Below are positions 1-8,618 of a DNA stretch of 64,000 nt, piece after piece (within the stretch, counting starts at the first letter, position 1; each line of letters starts with the position of its first letter). A model generated the notes under the pieces. That model was given only the letters and a program-made list of their open reading frames with translations, ran no database searches and was not told the DNA's origin. The stretch spans positions 46,069 to 110,068 of the forward strand of contig NZ_JH376797.1 of the NCBI RefSeq assembly GCF_000234095.1, given 5' to 3'. The stretch is from Centipeda infelix ATCC 43532. GTDB lineage: Bacteria; Bacillota; Negativicutes; Selenomonadales; Selenomonadaceae. The translations under genes were made by a program, and so were the position numbers.

Positions 1-157
1 TGCGGACTACCACGCGAGCACGGGCTTTGAGGCATTGCTCGGTAGTCTCTACATCCGTGAGGAGCACGAGCGTCTTGAGGAACTCACAGAGGCAGCATTT
101 CAGATCATCGCAAAAGAGATGATGAGTATTCAGCAGGAGCAAATACATGGAAATTAA
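1..157 (+). CDS. mrnC: Mini-ribonuclease III, C-terminal end (partial)
   Basis: The open frame runs in from the left edge, with its first full codon at position 2, and stops at TAA 155-157, leaving about 51 residues. They include a segment reading STGFEALLGSLY, the helix typical of the RNase III-like catalytic fold in Mini-III, followed by an acidic C-terminal helix. Mini-III is a dimeric RNase III-fold enzyme without a dsRNA-binding domain; in Bacillus it trims both ends of 23S rRNA. The call also rests on position: in many Firmicutes mrnC lies directly before thyX or rlmB, as here. It overlaps the thyX start by 11 bases, suggesting translational coupling. The N-terminal catalytic residues lie outside the window. 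Confidence 0.8.
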   Translation, partial: ADYHASTGFEALLGSLYIREEHERLEELTEAAFQIIAKEMMSIQQEQIHGN

Positions 158-785
158 ACTGATCTCAAAGACACCGAACTATCTAAAGACCTGCTGGACG
201 GCAGCGCGGACGTGCTACAGTGCAGACTCTCCGATCGAACTCCTAACGGAGGAAAAGACGGACGAGGAGATGCTGCGTCTCTTGGAGCGCATTATGACGA
301 GCAAGCACCTCTCGGTGGTCGAGCACTGCTCCATGACGTTTGCTGTCAAGGATGTCTCGCGTACGCTGCTTGCACAGTACAGTCGTCATCGCATCGGTGT
401 TTCCCTGAGTGTGCAGAGTCAGCGTTATGTTTCCGAGCAGTCCGGAAAGCAGGCGGACGGACTTTTTGGTCATGTCGTTCCGCAGACTGTTTCAGAGAAC
501 GAGGCAGCGTACACGCGCTATATGGCGTGTATGCGTGAGATTCAGCAGGCGTATGACGATCTGCTTGCCATGGGGGTTGCAAAGCAGGATGTACGATTCG
601 TCCTGCCGGGCGGTGCGTGTACGAATTTTGTCACGACGCTTAACCTGCGTTCCTTTATGGATGTGTACGAGAAGCGTGTTCTGACCCCGGGTGCACAGTG
701 GGAGATCAAGGAGATGATGCTCCGTATGCGCGACCTCCTTGTCGCGACGGAGCCGTGGCTCGAACGTTTTATCCCGCGCGGGTGA
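147..785 (+). CDS. thyX: FAD-dependent thymidylate synthase ThyX
   Basis: ThyX methylates dUMP to dTMP using methylenetetrahydrofolate and flavin-mediated hydride transfer from NAD(P)H. The 212-residue length is normal for the family. The signature is read as RHRIGVSLSVQSQRY at about residues 80-94, combining the RHR motif with the SQRY end that binds dUMP and FAD. The spacing between RHR and the Ser is 8 residues, where most family members I know have 7. No thyA is seen in the window. The start overlaps mrnC by 11 bases, with a GGAG-containing stretch just upstream. It is probably cotranscribed with rlmB and yacP. Confidence 0.93.
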   Translation: MEIKLISKTPNYLKTCWTAARTCYSADSPIELLTEEKTDEEMLRLLERIMTSKHLSVVEHCSMTFAVKDVSRTLLAQYSRHRIGVSLSVQSQRYVSEQSGKQADGLFGHVVPQTVSENEAAYTRYMACMREIQQAYDDLLAMGVAKQDVRFVLPGGACTNFVTTLNLRSFMDVYEKRVLTPGAQWEIKEMMLRMRDLLVATEPWLERFIPRG

Positions 786-799
786 GGCAGGGGGACGAA

Positions 800-1663
800 A
801 TGAAAGCGAAGGAACAACGCGCGGACAGGCGGACAGAAAAACGCGGTGAAAAACACGCCGAGAAGCACGGCGAGAAAATTGCAGAGACGCGCACGGCGGA
901 GCAGCCTACGCATATTCTTGCCGGCCGTCATGCGATTGTCGAGGCAATCAAGGCGGGGCGCGGTATCAACCGCATTCTGCTCGCGGACGGTCTGCATGGC
1001 GGAGCCGTGTATGAGCTGCGCGATCTTGCGCGTGCGCACGGCATTACTGTAGATACCGTTGGACGAGCAAAACTGGATGCCGTCGTTCCTGATGGGGTGC
1101 GCCATCAGGGAGCGATCGCCTATGTCGCGCCCGTCGCCTATGTCGCCGTCGAGGAGATCATTGCTGCGGCACGGGAGCGCGGCGAGGAGCCGCTGCTGCT
1201 CCTCCTCGACGGCATCGAGGATCCGCAGAACCTCGGTGCACTGCTGCGCACGGCGGATGCGGCTGGCGTGCACGGGATTCTCCTGCCGCGCCGACACAGC
1301 GTTCCCCTGACGGAGACGGTTGCACGCGTCTCGGCGGGGGCACTTGAGTACGTCCCCGTTGCCCGCATTGGCAACGTTGCGCAGACCATGCGTGCGCTCA
1401 AGGAACAGGGCTTTTGGATTGCGGGTGCGGACATGGCGGGGGAGGAGACCTATGACCGGGCGAACCTCACGGGAGCCCTCGTGCTCGTCATTGGCAGCGA
1501 GGGGCACGGCATGAGCCGGCTCACGCGCGACCTCTGCGACTTTACCGTGCGTCTGCCGATGCACGGCAAGATCAATTCGCTCAATGCCTCGGTCGCGGGG
1601 GCGATTCTCATGTATGAGGCACTGCGTCAGCGCACGGCGAAGGCTGCGGTGCAGCATGGCTAG
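800..1663 (+). CDS. rlmB: 23S rRNA (guanosine-2'-O)-methyltransferase RlmB
   Basis: A SpoU-family (SPOUT, trefoil-knot) methyltransferase that 2'-O-methylates G2251 of the 23S rRNA peptidyl-transferase loop. The three SpoU motifs are visible: DGIEDPQNLGALLRTADAAG, then VIGSEGHGMSRL, then the C-terminal SLNASVAGAI. An N-terminal substrate-binding domain begins at HILAGRHAIVEAIK. About 35 Lys/Glu/Arg-rich residues precede it, an extension not needed by the family. The start at 800 is chosen because a GGGGA ribosome site lies 6-8 bases upstream; a longer frame from 698 would overlap thyX. Its end overlaps the yacP start by 8 bases. 287 residues. Confidence 0.93.
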   Translation: MKAKEQRADRRTEKRGEKHAEKHGEKIAETRTAEQPTHILAGRHAIVEAIKAGRGINRILLADGLHGGAVYELRDLARAHGITVDTVGRAKLDAVVPDGVRHQGAIAYVAPVAYVAVEEIIAAARERGEEPLLLLLDGIEDPQNLGALLRTADAAGVHGILLPRRHSVPLTETVARVSAGALEYVPVARIGNVAQTMRALKEQGFWIAGADMAGEETYDRANLTGALVLVIGSEGHGMSRLTRDLCDFTVRLPMHGKINSLNASVAGAILMYEALRQRTAKAAVQHG

Positions 1664-2189
1664 ACAGCGTGCGTGCGCGTACTATCTCGTCGACGGCTAC
1701 AACGTCATCAACGCATGGCCGGAACTCATGCGTCTGCGTGGCAATCTCGACGAGGCACGCGATGTCCTCGTGCATATCCTCACGGAGTACGGCGCGTTCG
1801 AGAACTACGAGATGACGGTGGTGTTCGATGCGTTCTTTACCGAGGACGAGGAGCACGAGCTGCAGATCACCGATCGTATGCGGGTTATCTACACGGGCGC
1901 GGGTGAGACGGCGGACAGCTGCATTGAGCGCCTTGCGTATATGGCGGTGCGTGTGGGACGCGAGGTGTATGTTGTCACTTCTGACGGTGCGGAGCAGAGC
2001 GTCATTCTTGGTGCGGGGGCGTACCGCATCACCTCGCCTGAGCTGCGCCGTTCGGTGAAGAAGGCAAAAAAACAGATGAAAGCGGAGTACATGAATCCGC
2101 ACATCCAGCCGCTCGCCCGCAGCGAACTGCATGAGAGAATTGACCGCGACACGCTTGCGCGCCTTGAGGAACTGCGGCGCAGGAAATAG
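1656..2189 (+). CDS. yacP: NYN-domain RNA-binding nuclease, YacP/Rae1 family
   Basis: A 177-residue protein of the YacP family (PIN/NYN fold). In Bacillus the homologue Rae1 is a ribosome-associated endoribonuclease that cuts mRNA in the A site. The acidic residues expected of a NYN nuclease are visible: Asp in YYLVDGYNVINAW near residue 13, Asp in VVFDAF, Asp in TADSCIERL and Asp in VTSDGAEQ. The start at 1656 lies inside the end of rlmB, the usual operon partner. It is followed directly by a strong terminator, so it closes the mrnC-thyX-rlmB-yacP transcription unit. Confidence 0.87.
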   Translation: MARQRACAYYLVDGYNVINAWPELMRLRGNLDEARDVLVHILTEYGAFENYEMTVVFDAFFTEDEEHELQITDRMRVIYTGAGETADSCIERLAYMAVRVGREVYVVTSDGAEQSVILGAGAYRITSPELRRSVKKAKKQMKAEYMNPHIQPLARSELHERIDRDTLARLEELRRRK

Positions 2190-2194
2190 GAAGC

Positions 2195-2236
2195 GAAAAG
2201 CCTCTTTGAGCCACAAATGGCTCAAAGAGGCTTTTC
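2195..2236. terminator. Bidirectional terminator between yacP and trkH
   Basis: A perfect 19-bp stem (2195-2213 with 2218-2236) around the loop CAAA. The arms start with GAAAAG and end with CTTTTC, so both directions have a T-rich exit. It sits 6 bases after the yacP stop and 10 bases beyond the convergent trkH stop. Confidence 0.93.
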
Positions 2237-2246
2237 GTGTGCCGAT

Positions 2247-3695
2247 TTACCACCGCTTTGTCTTGCGCCAGAACGAGGGGCGCAGGAGGATGAGCAGCGT
2301 GAATATTTCAAGTCTGCCAAGCAGCATGGAGAGACAGAGGACCGCCTTTACAAAGTCCGAGAGTGGTGCATAGGTGGAGGTTGCGCTCACAATGCCGAAT
2401 GCGGGACCGATGTTGCCGAGCGTTGTGATGGCGACGGCGACCGCATCGAACGGGAGCAGACCGTCCATGGTGAGGAGGAATGCTGTTACAAAGATGATCG
2501 TGAGGTAGAGAAAGAAGAACGTCCCTGTACGCAGGAGCATCGCACTGTCCACATGCGCACCACTGAGCGAGATATCAACAACACGGTGCGGATTTAGCTT
2601 CTGGAGGATCACGGCGCGTGCATTGCGAACCAGGAGGATGATACGTGCAACCTTGATGCCGCTCGCAGTAGAGCCTGCGCAGCCGCCAATCATCATAAGA
2701 AGGAGCAACAGCAGCTTTGAGAACGTTGGCCACGTCTCGAAGTCTGCCGAGACAAAGCCCGTCGTCGAGAGGGAGGTCACCTGGAATACGGCGACGCGTG
2801 CGGCAGAGCCGACGTTCAGCCCCATTTCTACAATGAGGTTCAGTGCAACGAGCAGCATCGCGACGAGAATTATGCAAAGGTAGGTGCGGAACTCCGTGTT
2901 GCGGAGAATGACGAACGGTCCCTTGACCCATGCGCGGTAGTAGAGGGAGAAACTGCCGCCTGCGAGAAACATGAAGAGGGCAGTCCACAGCTCGAACGCA
3001 AGACTATGAAAGTGCATCGTGCTGTCATCGTATGTCGAGAAGCCGCACGTCCCGATGGTTGACATCGCGTGCGTGATTGCAATGCTGAAATCTACGCCGC
3101 AGAGCATAAAGATGACCGTTGTAAACGCCGTAAATATAAGGTAGATTTTGAAGAGCGCCATGGTCATATCACGCAGCCGCGGCATGACGCGATCCATCGT
3201 CGGTCCCGCGCCCTCGGCGTTATACATATAGATTGTACTTGCACCGGACTGCGGGAGGAGCGCGATGAAGATGACGATGATGCCAAGACCGCCGATCCAT
3301 GCCGTCATCATCCGCCAGAACAGGATGCTGTAGGGGAGATTCCCGAGCGAGGAAAAGACGGTCGCTCCCGTCCCCGTGAAGCCCGAAATACTTTCAAAGA
3401 GCGCGTCGAGAAAGCCGAGGTAATTGCCGAGGAGATAGGGGAGCATTCCGAGAAATGTCCCTGTGAACCACCCGAACGCCGTAATGGCAATGCCTTCGCG
3501 TGCCGTTAGTTCCTCGGCTGGTTTTCCATAGCGGCGGAATCCGACCCCGAGGAATGCACTGACGAGGACCGACAGCATGAACGCCTCGCGGCTCGGCTCA
3601 TCCCCATAGACGGCGAGTGCCAGTGGAATCGTAAGAGCTGCCGCCATTGCAAAGGAGAGGCGTGAGAGAATGTAGTTGACCGTATAGATATTCAT
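2247..3695 (-). CDS. trkH: Trk-type potassium transport membrane subunit TrkH (copy 1)
   Basis: A 482-residue polytopic protein of the TrkH/KtrB superfamily, made of four M1-P-M2 repeats that form a K+ (or Na+/K+) channel gated by cytosolic TrkA. Pore-loop segments with the filter glycine are visible in all four repeats: GFTGTGATVF, STIGTCGFSTYDD, SLSTTGFVSADF and TTLGNIGPAFG. The membrane segment between repeats, GGCAGSTASGIKVARI, is typical of TrkH. It is the last gene of a minus-strand operon trkA-trkH-trkH, 6 bases after the preceding trkH stop. It resembles that neighbour in architecture but not closely in sequence, so the two are old paralogues rather than a recent duplication. Confidence 0.93.
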   Translation of the reverse strand: MNIYTVNYILSRLSFAMAAALTIPLALAVYGDEPSREAFMLSVLVSAFLGVGFRRYGKPAEELTAREGIAITAFGWFTGTFLGMLPYLLGNYLGFLDALFESISGFTGTGATVFSSLGNLPYSILFWRMMTAWIGGLGIIVIFIALLPQSGASTIYMYNAEGAGPTMDRVMPRLRDMTMALFKIYLIFTAFTTVIFMLCGVDFSIAITHAMSTIGTCGFSTYDDSTMHFHSLAFELWTALFMFLAGGSFSLYYRAWVKGPFVILRNTEFRTYLCIILVAMLLVALNLIVEMGLNVGSAARVAVFQVTSLSTTGFVSADFETWPTFSKLLLLLLMMIGGCAGSTASGIKVARIILLVRNARAVILQKLNPHRVVDISLSGAHVDSAMLLRTGTFFFLYLTIIFVTAFLLTMDGLLPFDAVAVAITTLGNIGPAFGIVSATSTYAPLSDFVKAVLCLSMLLGRLEIFTLLILLRPSFWRKTKRW

Positions 3696-3701
3696 AGTGT
3701 T

Positions 3702-5141
3702 CTACCACTTATGCCCTGTATCCTCGAAGAGTGAGCCGAGGAAGAGGAAGAATGCAAAGAGTTCGATGCGCCCGAGGATCATCAGCAGACTGCATATGAT
3801 CTTCGTCCATGCGGGCAGCATCGCAGCCGTATCGAGATCCGTGAGCGAGGCGACACCGCCTGTTGTCGTGAGACACGAGACCGTCAGTGCAATCGTCTTG
3901 ATGGGGCTGAGACCCGCGAGGGCGATGAGGAGGCTGCTGAGGGAGAAGACAGCGGCGGTGATGAATGCGAGTACGAGAATTCGCCCCGCAGAGTGCAGGG
4001 GAACGATTTCGCCGCCCTGTCGTACGGCGAATACCATGTGCGGATGGAGCGTACGCAGGAGTTCCGTCCGAGCGAGGGAGAAGAGCACAAGCACGCGCGA
4101 TATGCGAAATCCGCCCGCCGCCGACCCCATGCAGCCGCCGATGATCGCAAGCAGGATGAGCAGCAGCTCAGAGCCGTTGTGAAACGGGATCTCCTCCTGC
4201 AACATGAGCCCGTTTGTCGAAAGAAAAGAGATGGCGTAAAAAAAACCGTAACTGAGTGCGCCCGTGAGCGTTTGTGTGCCGTGCAGGATCGGAGGCACAG
4301 AGAGTAATGCACCCGCACCGAGAAAGAGTACGAAGAACGCACGCAGCTCCATGTGACGTGTGAGTGCCGTCTCTGCCCTGCGGTGCAGCATTTGCCGAAG
4401 CGTGAGGAGTGGAAGTGCGGAGAGCAGAGCGACGAACCCTGCTCCGAACATGAGCAGCGGCTTGGGCGAAAGACCACCCGTCATTGGTCCCGCGCCCGAG
4501 GAGATTGTAAAGAGTGCGAGGATAAATGCGGGAAAGACCTCGTCGCCCGCCGCGAGATAGATCAGGACGGAAATGCCTGTGATTGCGATGTAGAGCATCG
4601 TCATTTCGCGCATGGGACGCGTCATGCGATTCCAGAGCGGGCTGAATAGGCGTTCCTGACGCACGCTGAAATCCATGCCGAAACATCCACCGACGACAGG
4701 CAGCACAGATACGAGAATGACGATAAAGAGCAGCCCCCCAAACCAGCTCATCAGCCCCCGCCAGAGGATGAGGGTGGGAGGGAGCGTATCCCCAAGTGCC
4801 GTCATGCCCGTCGTCGTAAGCGCGGAGATACACTCGAAGAATGTGTCTACGGGCGAGAGATGCAGCCCTGCCAGATGGAACGGCAGCATACCGAGCACGG
4901 CAAGCAGAAACCAGACGGCGAGGAGGAAGAGCGCACCCTCCTGTACCGAGAGCTGGCGCATATGGCTGCGTCCCATATTGCCGAACACCATGCCGAGGAT
5001 GGCGGTCAGCACGCCGAGGGCGAGAAATGACCCCGCAAGCGGATCCCCGAACGCGAAGCCGTAGCCGAACGGGATGAGATAGAGCGGCGCAAAGACGTAC
5101 GCCGTGCGCCCCATGAGCACCCAGAACAAATCAAAACGCAT
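3702..5141 (-). CDS. trkH: Trk-type potassium transport membrane subunit TrkH (copy 2)
   Basis: A second TrkH paralogue of 479 residues. The first, third and fourth pore loops keep the family pattern (SALTTTGMTAL, SFLSTNGLML, LTTTGGVASL). The second loop reads TISSGAGPMTGG, with the filter region altered compared with the neighbouring copy (STIGTCGF). The conserved GGCMGSAAGGFRISR segment is present. Its ATG overlaps the trkA stop as ATGA, so translation is probably coupled to the regulatory subunit. The two TrkH chains could form separate homodimers sharing one TrkA, or differ in ion preference; the sequence cannot decide. Confidence 0.92.
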   Translation of the reverse strand: MRFDLFWVLMGRTAYVFAPLYLIPFGYGFAFGDPLAGSFLALGVLTAILGMVFGNMGRSHMRQLSVQEGALFLLAVWFLLAVLGMLPFHLAGLHLSPVDTFFECISALTTTGMTALGDTLPPTLILWRGLMSWFGGLLFIVILVSVLPVVGGCFGMDFSVRQERLFSPLWNRMTRPMREMTMLYIAITGISVLIYLAAGDEVFPAFILALFTISSGAGPMTGGLSPKPLLMFGAGFVALLSALPLLTLRQMLHRRAETALTRHMELRAFFVLFLGAGALLSVPPILHGTQTLTGALSYGFFYAISFLSTNGLMLQEEIPFHNGSELLLILLAIIGGCMGSAAGGFRISRVLVLFSLARTELLRTLHPHMVFAVRQGGEIVPLHSAGRILVLAFITAAVFSLSSLLIALAGLSPIKTIALTVSCLTTTGGVASLTDLDTAAMLPAWTKIICSLLMILGRIELFAFFLFLGSLFEDTGHKW

Positions 5142-6490
5142 CAGTCGTCTCCAAAATAGGCAAGCGCCTTCTTTGCGAAACTTTTGAGGACAAAGAGGAT
5201 GACGCGGTCACCCGGCTGGAGCTCTGTCATGCCATTGGGGATCGCTGCTGCCTCCTCGCGCACGTAGGCGCAGACCAGACATTCGCGCGGGAGATTCGCA
5301 TTCATCAGCTTCTTGCCGACAACGGGAGCACCGGCACTGACAATCACCTCGAGTGCTTCGGCACGTGCGCCCTCCAAGAGCGTCACACGCGTCACATCGC
5401 CGCCGCGCGCGTAGGCAAGCACCTCGCTCGCCGAGAGCAGACGCGCCGAGAGTGCGATGTTGACACCGACCTTCTCCATAAGGTCGATGTACTCATTGCG
5501 GTCGACGCGCACAACCGTCTTGATCTTGTTGTTGGAAAGATGGCGGGCGAGGAGCGCCAGCATCAGGTTCAGCTTGTCATCCTCCGTCAGGCAGACAATG
5601 ACATCCGCCTCGGCGACACCCTCCTCTGTGAGAAGGTCGATATCCGTGCCATCCCCGCAGATTGCAAGACCCGTGGTCAGCTTCTCTGCGAGCAGTTCGC
5701 AGCGCTCACGATTTCGGTCGATTACCTTTACCTGTACGTCCTGTCGCTCCAGCAGGAGTGCGAGCGCACGCCCTGTCCGCCCCGCTCCGATGATGGCGGC
5801 GCGTTTCAGCTTGTGCGTATCGCTCGGAACGAGGCTTTGGCTGAACTCCTCAATGCGTTCGGGCAGCCCTATGAAGTAGGCATTGTCCCCGGGGAGGAAC
5901 ATATCGTCGCCATGTGGAATAATCATGCGATGGTCGCGGAAGATCAGCCCTGCAAGTACGCCGTGCGGCAGTGTCAGCTCCTTGAGCGGTTTGCGGGCGA
6001 TGGCGGAGCGGCGGCGGATGCGCGTCTCAAACAGGCGCACCTTGCCCTGCGCAAAGTCCTCCACGTTGAGTGCGGCGGGGGTCATGAGAATGCGAGAGAT
6101 TTCGTTTGCCGTGATGAGCTCCGGGTTGAGCATGAGATCAATATCAAAATTTTCTTTGAGATACTGTCCTGCCTGTACCGTAACATTCATATCGCGGATG
6201 CGTGCGATTGTGTGTGTGATGCCGTGCTTCTTCGCGAGTACGCAGGCGACAATGTTCACCTCGTCGCTCTCCGTCACGGCGATGAGGATATCCGCGCTCT
6301 TGATGTCGGGATCGTTCATCGTGAGCGGACTTGCGATGTTCGCTTCGATTGTCAGCACGTCGAGCGTTGTTTTTGCCGCTTCGAGCTGGCTCTCCTCGCC
6401 GTCTACCACCACGACATCCATGCCCTCCTCCGAAAGAAGTGCTGCGATGCTGTAGCCCAGCCGTCCCGCTCCCGCAATTACAATACGCAC
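5141..6490 (-). CDS. trkA: Trk potassium transporter regulatory NAD-binding subunit TrkA
   Basis: A cytosolic gating ring protein of 449 residues, with two TrkA-N (Rossmann) domains each followed by a TrkA-C domain. The nucleotide-binding loops are IAGAGRLG near the N terminus and IIGAGRTG near residue 225. NAD(H) or ATP/ADP binding here controls TrkH opening. The GTG at 6490 is chosen as start because AGGAGG lies 8 bases upstream and the Rossmann strand begins at once. A longer frame from 6514 would place the ribosome site inside the gene. It is the first gene of the operon with two trkH genes downstream. Confidence 0.93.
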   Translation of the reverse strand: MRIVIAGAGRLGYSIAALLSEEGMDVVVVDGEESQLEAAKTTLDVLTIEANIASPLTMNDPDIKSADILIAVTESDEVNIVACVLAKKHGITHTIARIRDMNVTVQAGQYLKENFDIDLMLNPELITANEISRILMTPAALNVEDFAQGKVRLFETRIRRRSAIARKPLKELTLPHGVLAGLIFRDHRMIIPHGDDMFLPGDNAYFIGLPERIEEFSQSLVPSDTHKLKRAAIIGAGRTGRALALLLERQDVQVKVIDRNRERCELLAEKLTTGLAICGDGTDIDLLTEEGVAEADVIVCLTEDDKLNLMLALLARHLSNNKIKTVVRVDRNEYIDLMEKVGVNIALSARLLSASEVLAYARGGDVTRVTLLEGARAEALEVIVSAGAPVVGKKLMNANLPRECLVCAYVREEAAAIPNGMTELQPGDRVILFVLKSFAKKALAYFGDD

Positions 6491-6559
6491 AATGAGCCCC
6501 TCCTGCGTTACCAATTAAAATACAAAAAGTATACCATAGATTTGTGGCAAGTAAAACTA

Positions 6560-6705
6560 GGGAAGCACTGATAAATTCAGCCACGTCATCTTGACGTATC
6601 TTTTTTGCCCGTACTGTGTCGACAAATCCTCTACATAGCCCTTGCTATGCGTCCGGTTTGTCTCCTTGTTCGGACGAAAAAATCTACGCCAATCTGACGG
6701 ACTTC
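6560..6705. repeat. Family A small repeat, truncated copy
   Basis: About 146 bases starting with GGGAAGCACTGATAAATTC. They match, with scattered mostly C/T differences, the reverse complement of 13388-13533. The internal part includes ATAGCCCTTGCTATGCGTCC and GTTCGGACGAAAAAATC. The match ends at GACGGACTTC (6705), before the right-hand end TTTATCAGCGATTCC that the 13.4-kb copy carries, so this copy has lost one terminus. It lies between the trkA promoter region and the small yolD-like gene. No frame with coding features spans it. Confidence 0.85.
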
Positions 6706-6753
6706 CTGGTTCTTGTTACAACAAGGAAACAAATCTTGTGTCGGCCGCACAGA

Positions 6754-6963
6754 TCAGCGGTTTCTTCCAAATTGTTGCGGTGCATCCATATACCCATTTG
6801 CGGCTTCCTCCTCCATGCGTTTGGCAGCGCTGTGCAGCCTTGTGAGCGCGGAGAATGGAGCGAACTGTCCCGCACGGTCATGGAGGGACATGGGGGGATG
6901 TGTCTTTGAGGTGGGGCGCGGCAGATGGATGATGTCTGCGTAGTCCTCGATTTTGCGCTGCAT
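6754..6963 (-). CDS. YolD-like small protein
   Basis: A 69-residue protein starting at ATG 6963 with GAGGAG upstream. The segment reading MSLHDRAGQFAPFSALT is the hallmark of the small YolD-like proteins that accompany Y-family polymerases in Firmicutes and their mobile elements. The preceding DYADIIHLPRP also fits that family. It follows the polymerase gene by 16 bases on the same strand, so the two are cotranscribed. The function is not established; a UmuD-like accessory role has been suggested for the family. The frame extends further upstream in the track, but the extension is antisense-like within the polymerase gene. Confidence 0.75.
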   Translation of the reverse strand: MQRKIEDYADIIHLPRPTSKTHPPMSLHDRAGQFAPFSALTRLHSAAKRMEEEAANGYMDAPQQFGRNR

Positions 6964-6979
6964 TGCATGCTCCTCTCTG

Positions 6980-8503
6980 TTATGCCTTGTGTCCGCCGAT
7001 CTGAGCATTGCGCTGGCGTGCTGTTGCTCCGTCGAAGAAATTCGCTCCGCGCAGGATGGCGTTCTTTCCGTATGCTTTCTTGATGGCGACAATTGCCTCC
7101 TGCAGTGCCTTTTCCTTTGCCCGAGTGGCTTCCTCCTCGGGGGAGAGGGCATTTTCAGTCGCCTCCTCGGGGGTGAACAGCGACATCTGCTCGACGGTGG
7201 AGGCACGCTGCTCCTCCGTCATCAAATGCTGCGCGGAGACGGTGATGCGCCGGATGAGAAGCGCGGGATTGACGATCTCGTCAAAAAGCTCTGTCAGTGC
7301 CTTCATGATCGTTTGTGTCGATGTGCCGCGCTCGATGAATGTCCTGCCGTGTGCCGGCCACGGAACTTTTCTCCCATAGCGGTCTGTTCGGATGCGTCCG
7401 TGATAGTGGTCGCGTATCTCGGGGCGGGTCAGACATTCGATGTCATAGCCAATGGTGAGCTCGAGCCGGTCACTCGTGAGACGTTTTTCTGCGAGCTCGA
7501 TTGAGATGATATCCGCCATCTCCCAGACAACGAGGCGTGCCTTCTGCGGCGTATATGGATGCTGCAGAACCTGTCCTCGGTGTATGCTGCGTGACTTCGG
7601 ACGGTAGTTCTTGATGTCTTCTATACGTGTGGATTCATAGCCCCATGCGTGGTCGATCAGCAGCTCCGCCTGTACGCCGAAGAGGCGGTAGAGGAGCTCC
7701 TCGTTGTGGCATGTATTCGCCCTGCCGAGTGAGCAGCGTGCGATATCACCCATCGTATAGAGCCCATTCTCTTCAAGCCGCCGCGCGTAGCCTTTGCCGA
7801 CGCGCCAAAAGTCCGTGAGCGGACGATGTGCCCAGAGCAGTCTGCGATAGCTTATCTCGTCCAGCGTCGCGATGCGTACACCGTCGGCATCCGGCTTCAT
7901 GTGTTTTGCTACGATGTCCATTGCGACCTTTGCGAGGTAGAGATTCGTCCCGATGCCCGCGGTTGCCGTAATGCCTGTCTCGTGCAGCACTTCGCGGATG
8001 AGCCGCATGGTGAAGTCATGTGCAGAGATCTTTCCTGTGTAGAGATAGCTTGTCACGTCGATGAACACCTCATCAACGGAGTATATGTGGATGTCCGCAG
8101 GGGCAATATGCCGCAGATAGACCCCATAGATGCGCGTACTGTAGTCCATGTAGAGTGCCATGCGCGGTGGGGCTATGTGATAGGCGATGCCGAGCTCAGG
8201 ATGCGCTGCGAGTTCTGCCGCGTCCGTTGTTTCGCCTGTGAGCGTTCTCTGTGGGGCTCGGTATCTGCGGCGTGCGTTTGCCTGCTCGATGGCGCGGATG
8301 ACCTCGAATAGGCGCGGTCGACCGCCGATTCCGTGCGCCTTGAGCGCGGGGGAGACGGCGAGGCAGATGGTCTTGTTCGTACGGCTCTCATCCGCGACGA
8401 CAAGATGCGTCGTCAGCGGGTTCAGTCCGCGCTCTATGCACTCGACCGAAGCGTAGAATGCCTTGAGGTCGATTGCGATATAGGTACGTTCCTTCGGTTT
8501 CAT
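6980..8503 (-). CDS. Y-family DNA polymerase (UmuC/DinB type)
   Basis: A 507-residue translesion DNA polymerase. Catalytic motifs are visible: IAIDLKAFYASVECIERG with the first metal-binding Asp and the FYASVE box, and YSVDEVFIDVT with the second Asp-Glu pair. The little-finger domain follows, around residues 270-400. The C terminus ends in a charged helical tail. The start at 8503 is chosen because AGGAGG lies 7 bases upstream; the ATG two codons earlier is too close to that site. The pair with a YolD-like gene is typical of Firmicute SOS-inducible or element-borne UmuC proteins. No clear LexA operator was found upstream. Confidence 0.9.
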   Translation of the reverse strand: MKPKERTYIAIDLKAFYASVECIERGLNPLTTHLVVADESRTNKTICLAVSPALKAHGIGGRPRLFEVIRAIEQANARRRYRAPQRTLTGETTDAAELAAHPELGIAYHIAPPRMALYMDYSTRIYGVYLRHIAPADIHIYSVDEVFIDVTSYLYTGKISAHDFTMRLIREVLHETGITATAGIGTNLYLAKVAMDIVAKHMKPDADGVRIATLDEISYRRLLWAHRPLTDFWRVGKGYARRLEENGLYTMGDIARCSLGRANTCHNEELLYRLFGVQAELLIDHAWGYESTRIEDIKNYRPKSRSIHRGQVLQHPYTPQKARLVVWEMADIISIELAEKRLTSDRLELTIGYDIECLTRPEIRDHYHGRIRTDRYGRKVPWPAHGRTFIERGTSTQTIMKALTELFDEIVNPALLIRRITVSAQHLMTEEQRASTVEQMSLFTPEEATENALSPEEEATRAKEKALQEAIVAIKKAYGKNAILRGANFFDGATARQRNAQIGGHKA

Positions 8504-8523
8504 CGTCATCCCTCCTAGCGTGC

Positions 8524-8553
8524 AGTATAGCACGAATGTTTGTTGTTTGTAAA
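8524..8553 (-). promoter_or_regulatory. Promoter of the Y-family polymerase gene
   Basis: On the minus strand, -35 TTTACA (plus 8548-8553) and -10 TATACT (plus 8524-8529) are separated by 18 bases, about 20 bases before the start codon at 8503. Confidence 0.55.
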
Positions 8554-8618
8554 TTGAAGAAGGAAAAAAAGGGGAGATGTCGAATCACACTAAGGAACAA
8601 GAAAAGGAGCGGAACGAT

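Noticed and set aside
542..1657. 371-codon minus-strand frame across thyX and rlmB
   Set aside because: Antisense to two well-recognised genes; Arg/His-rich translation without family features.
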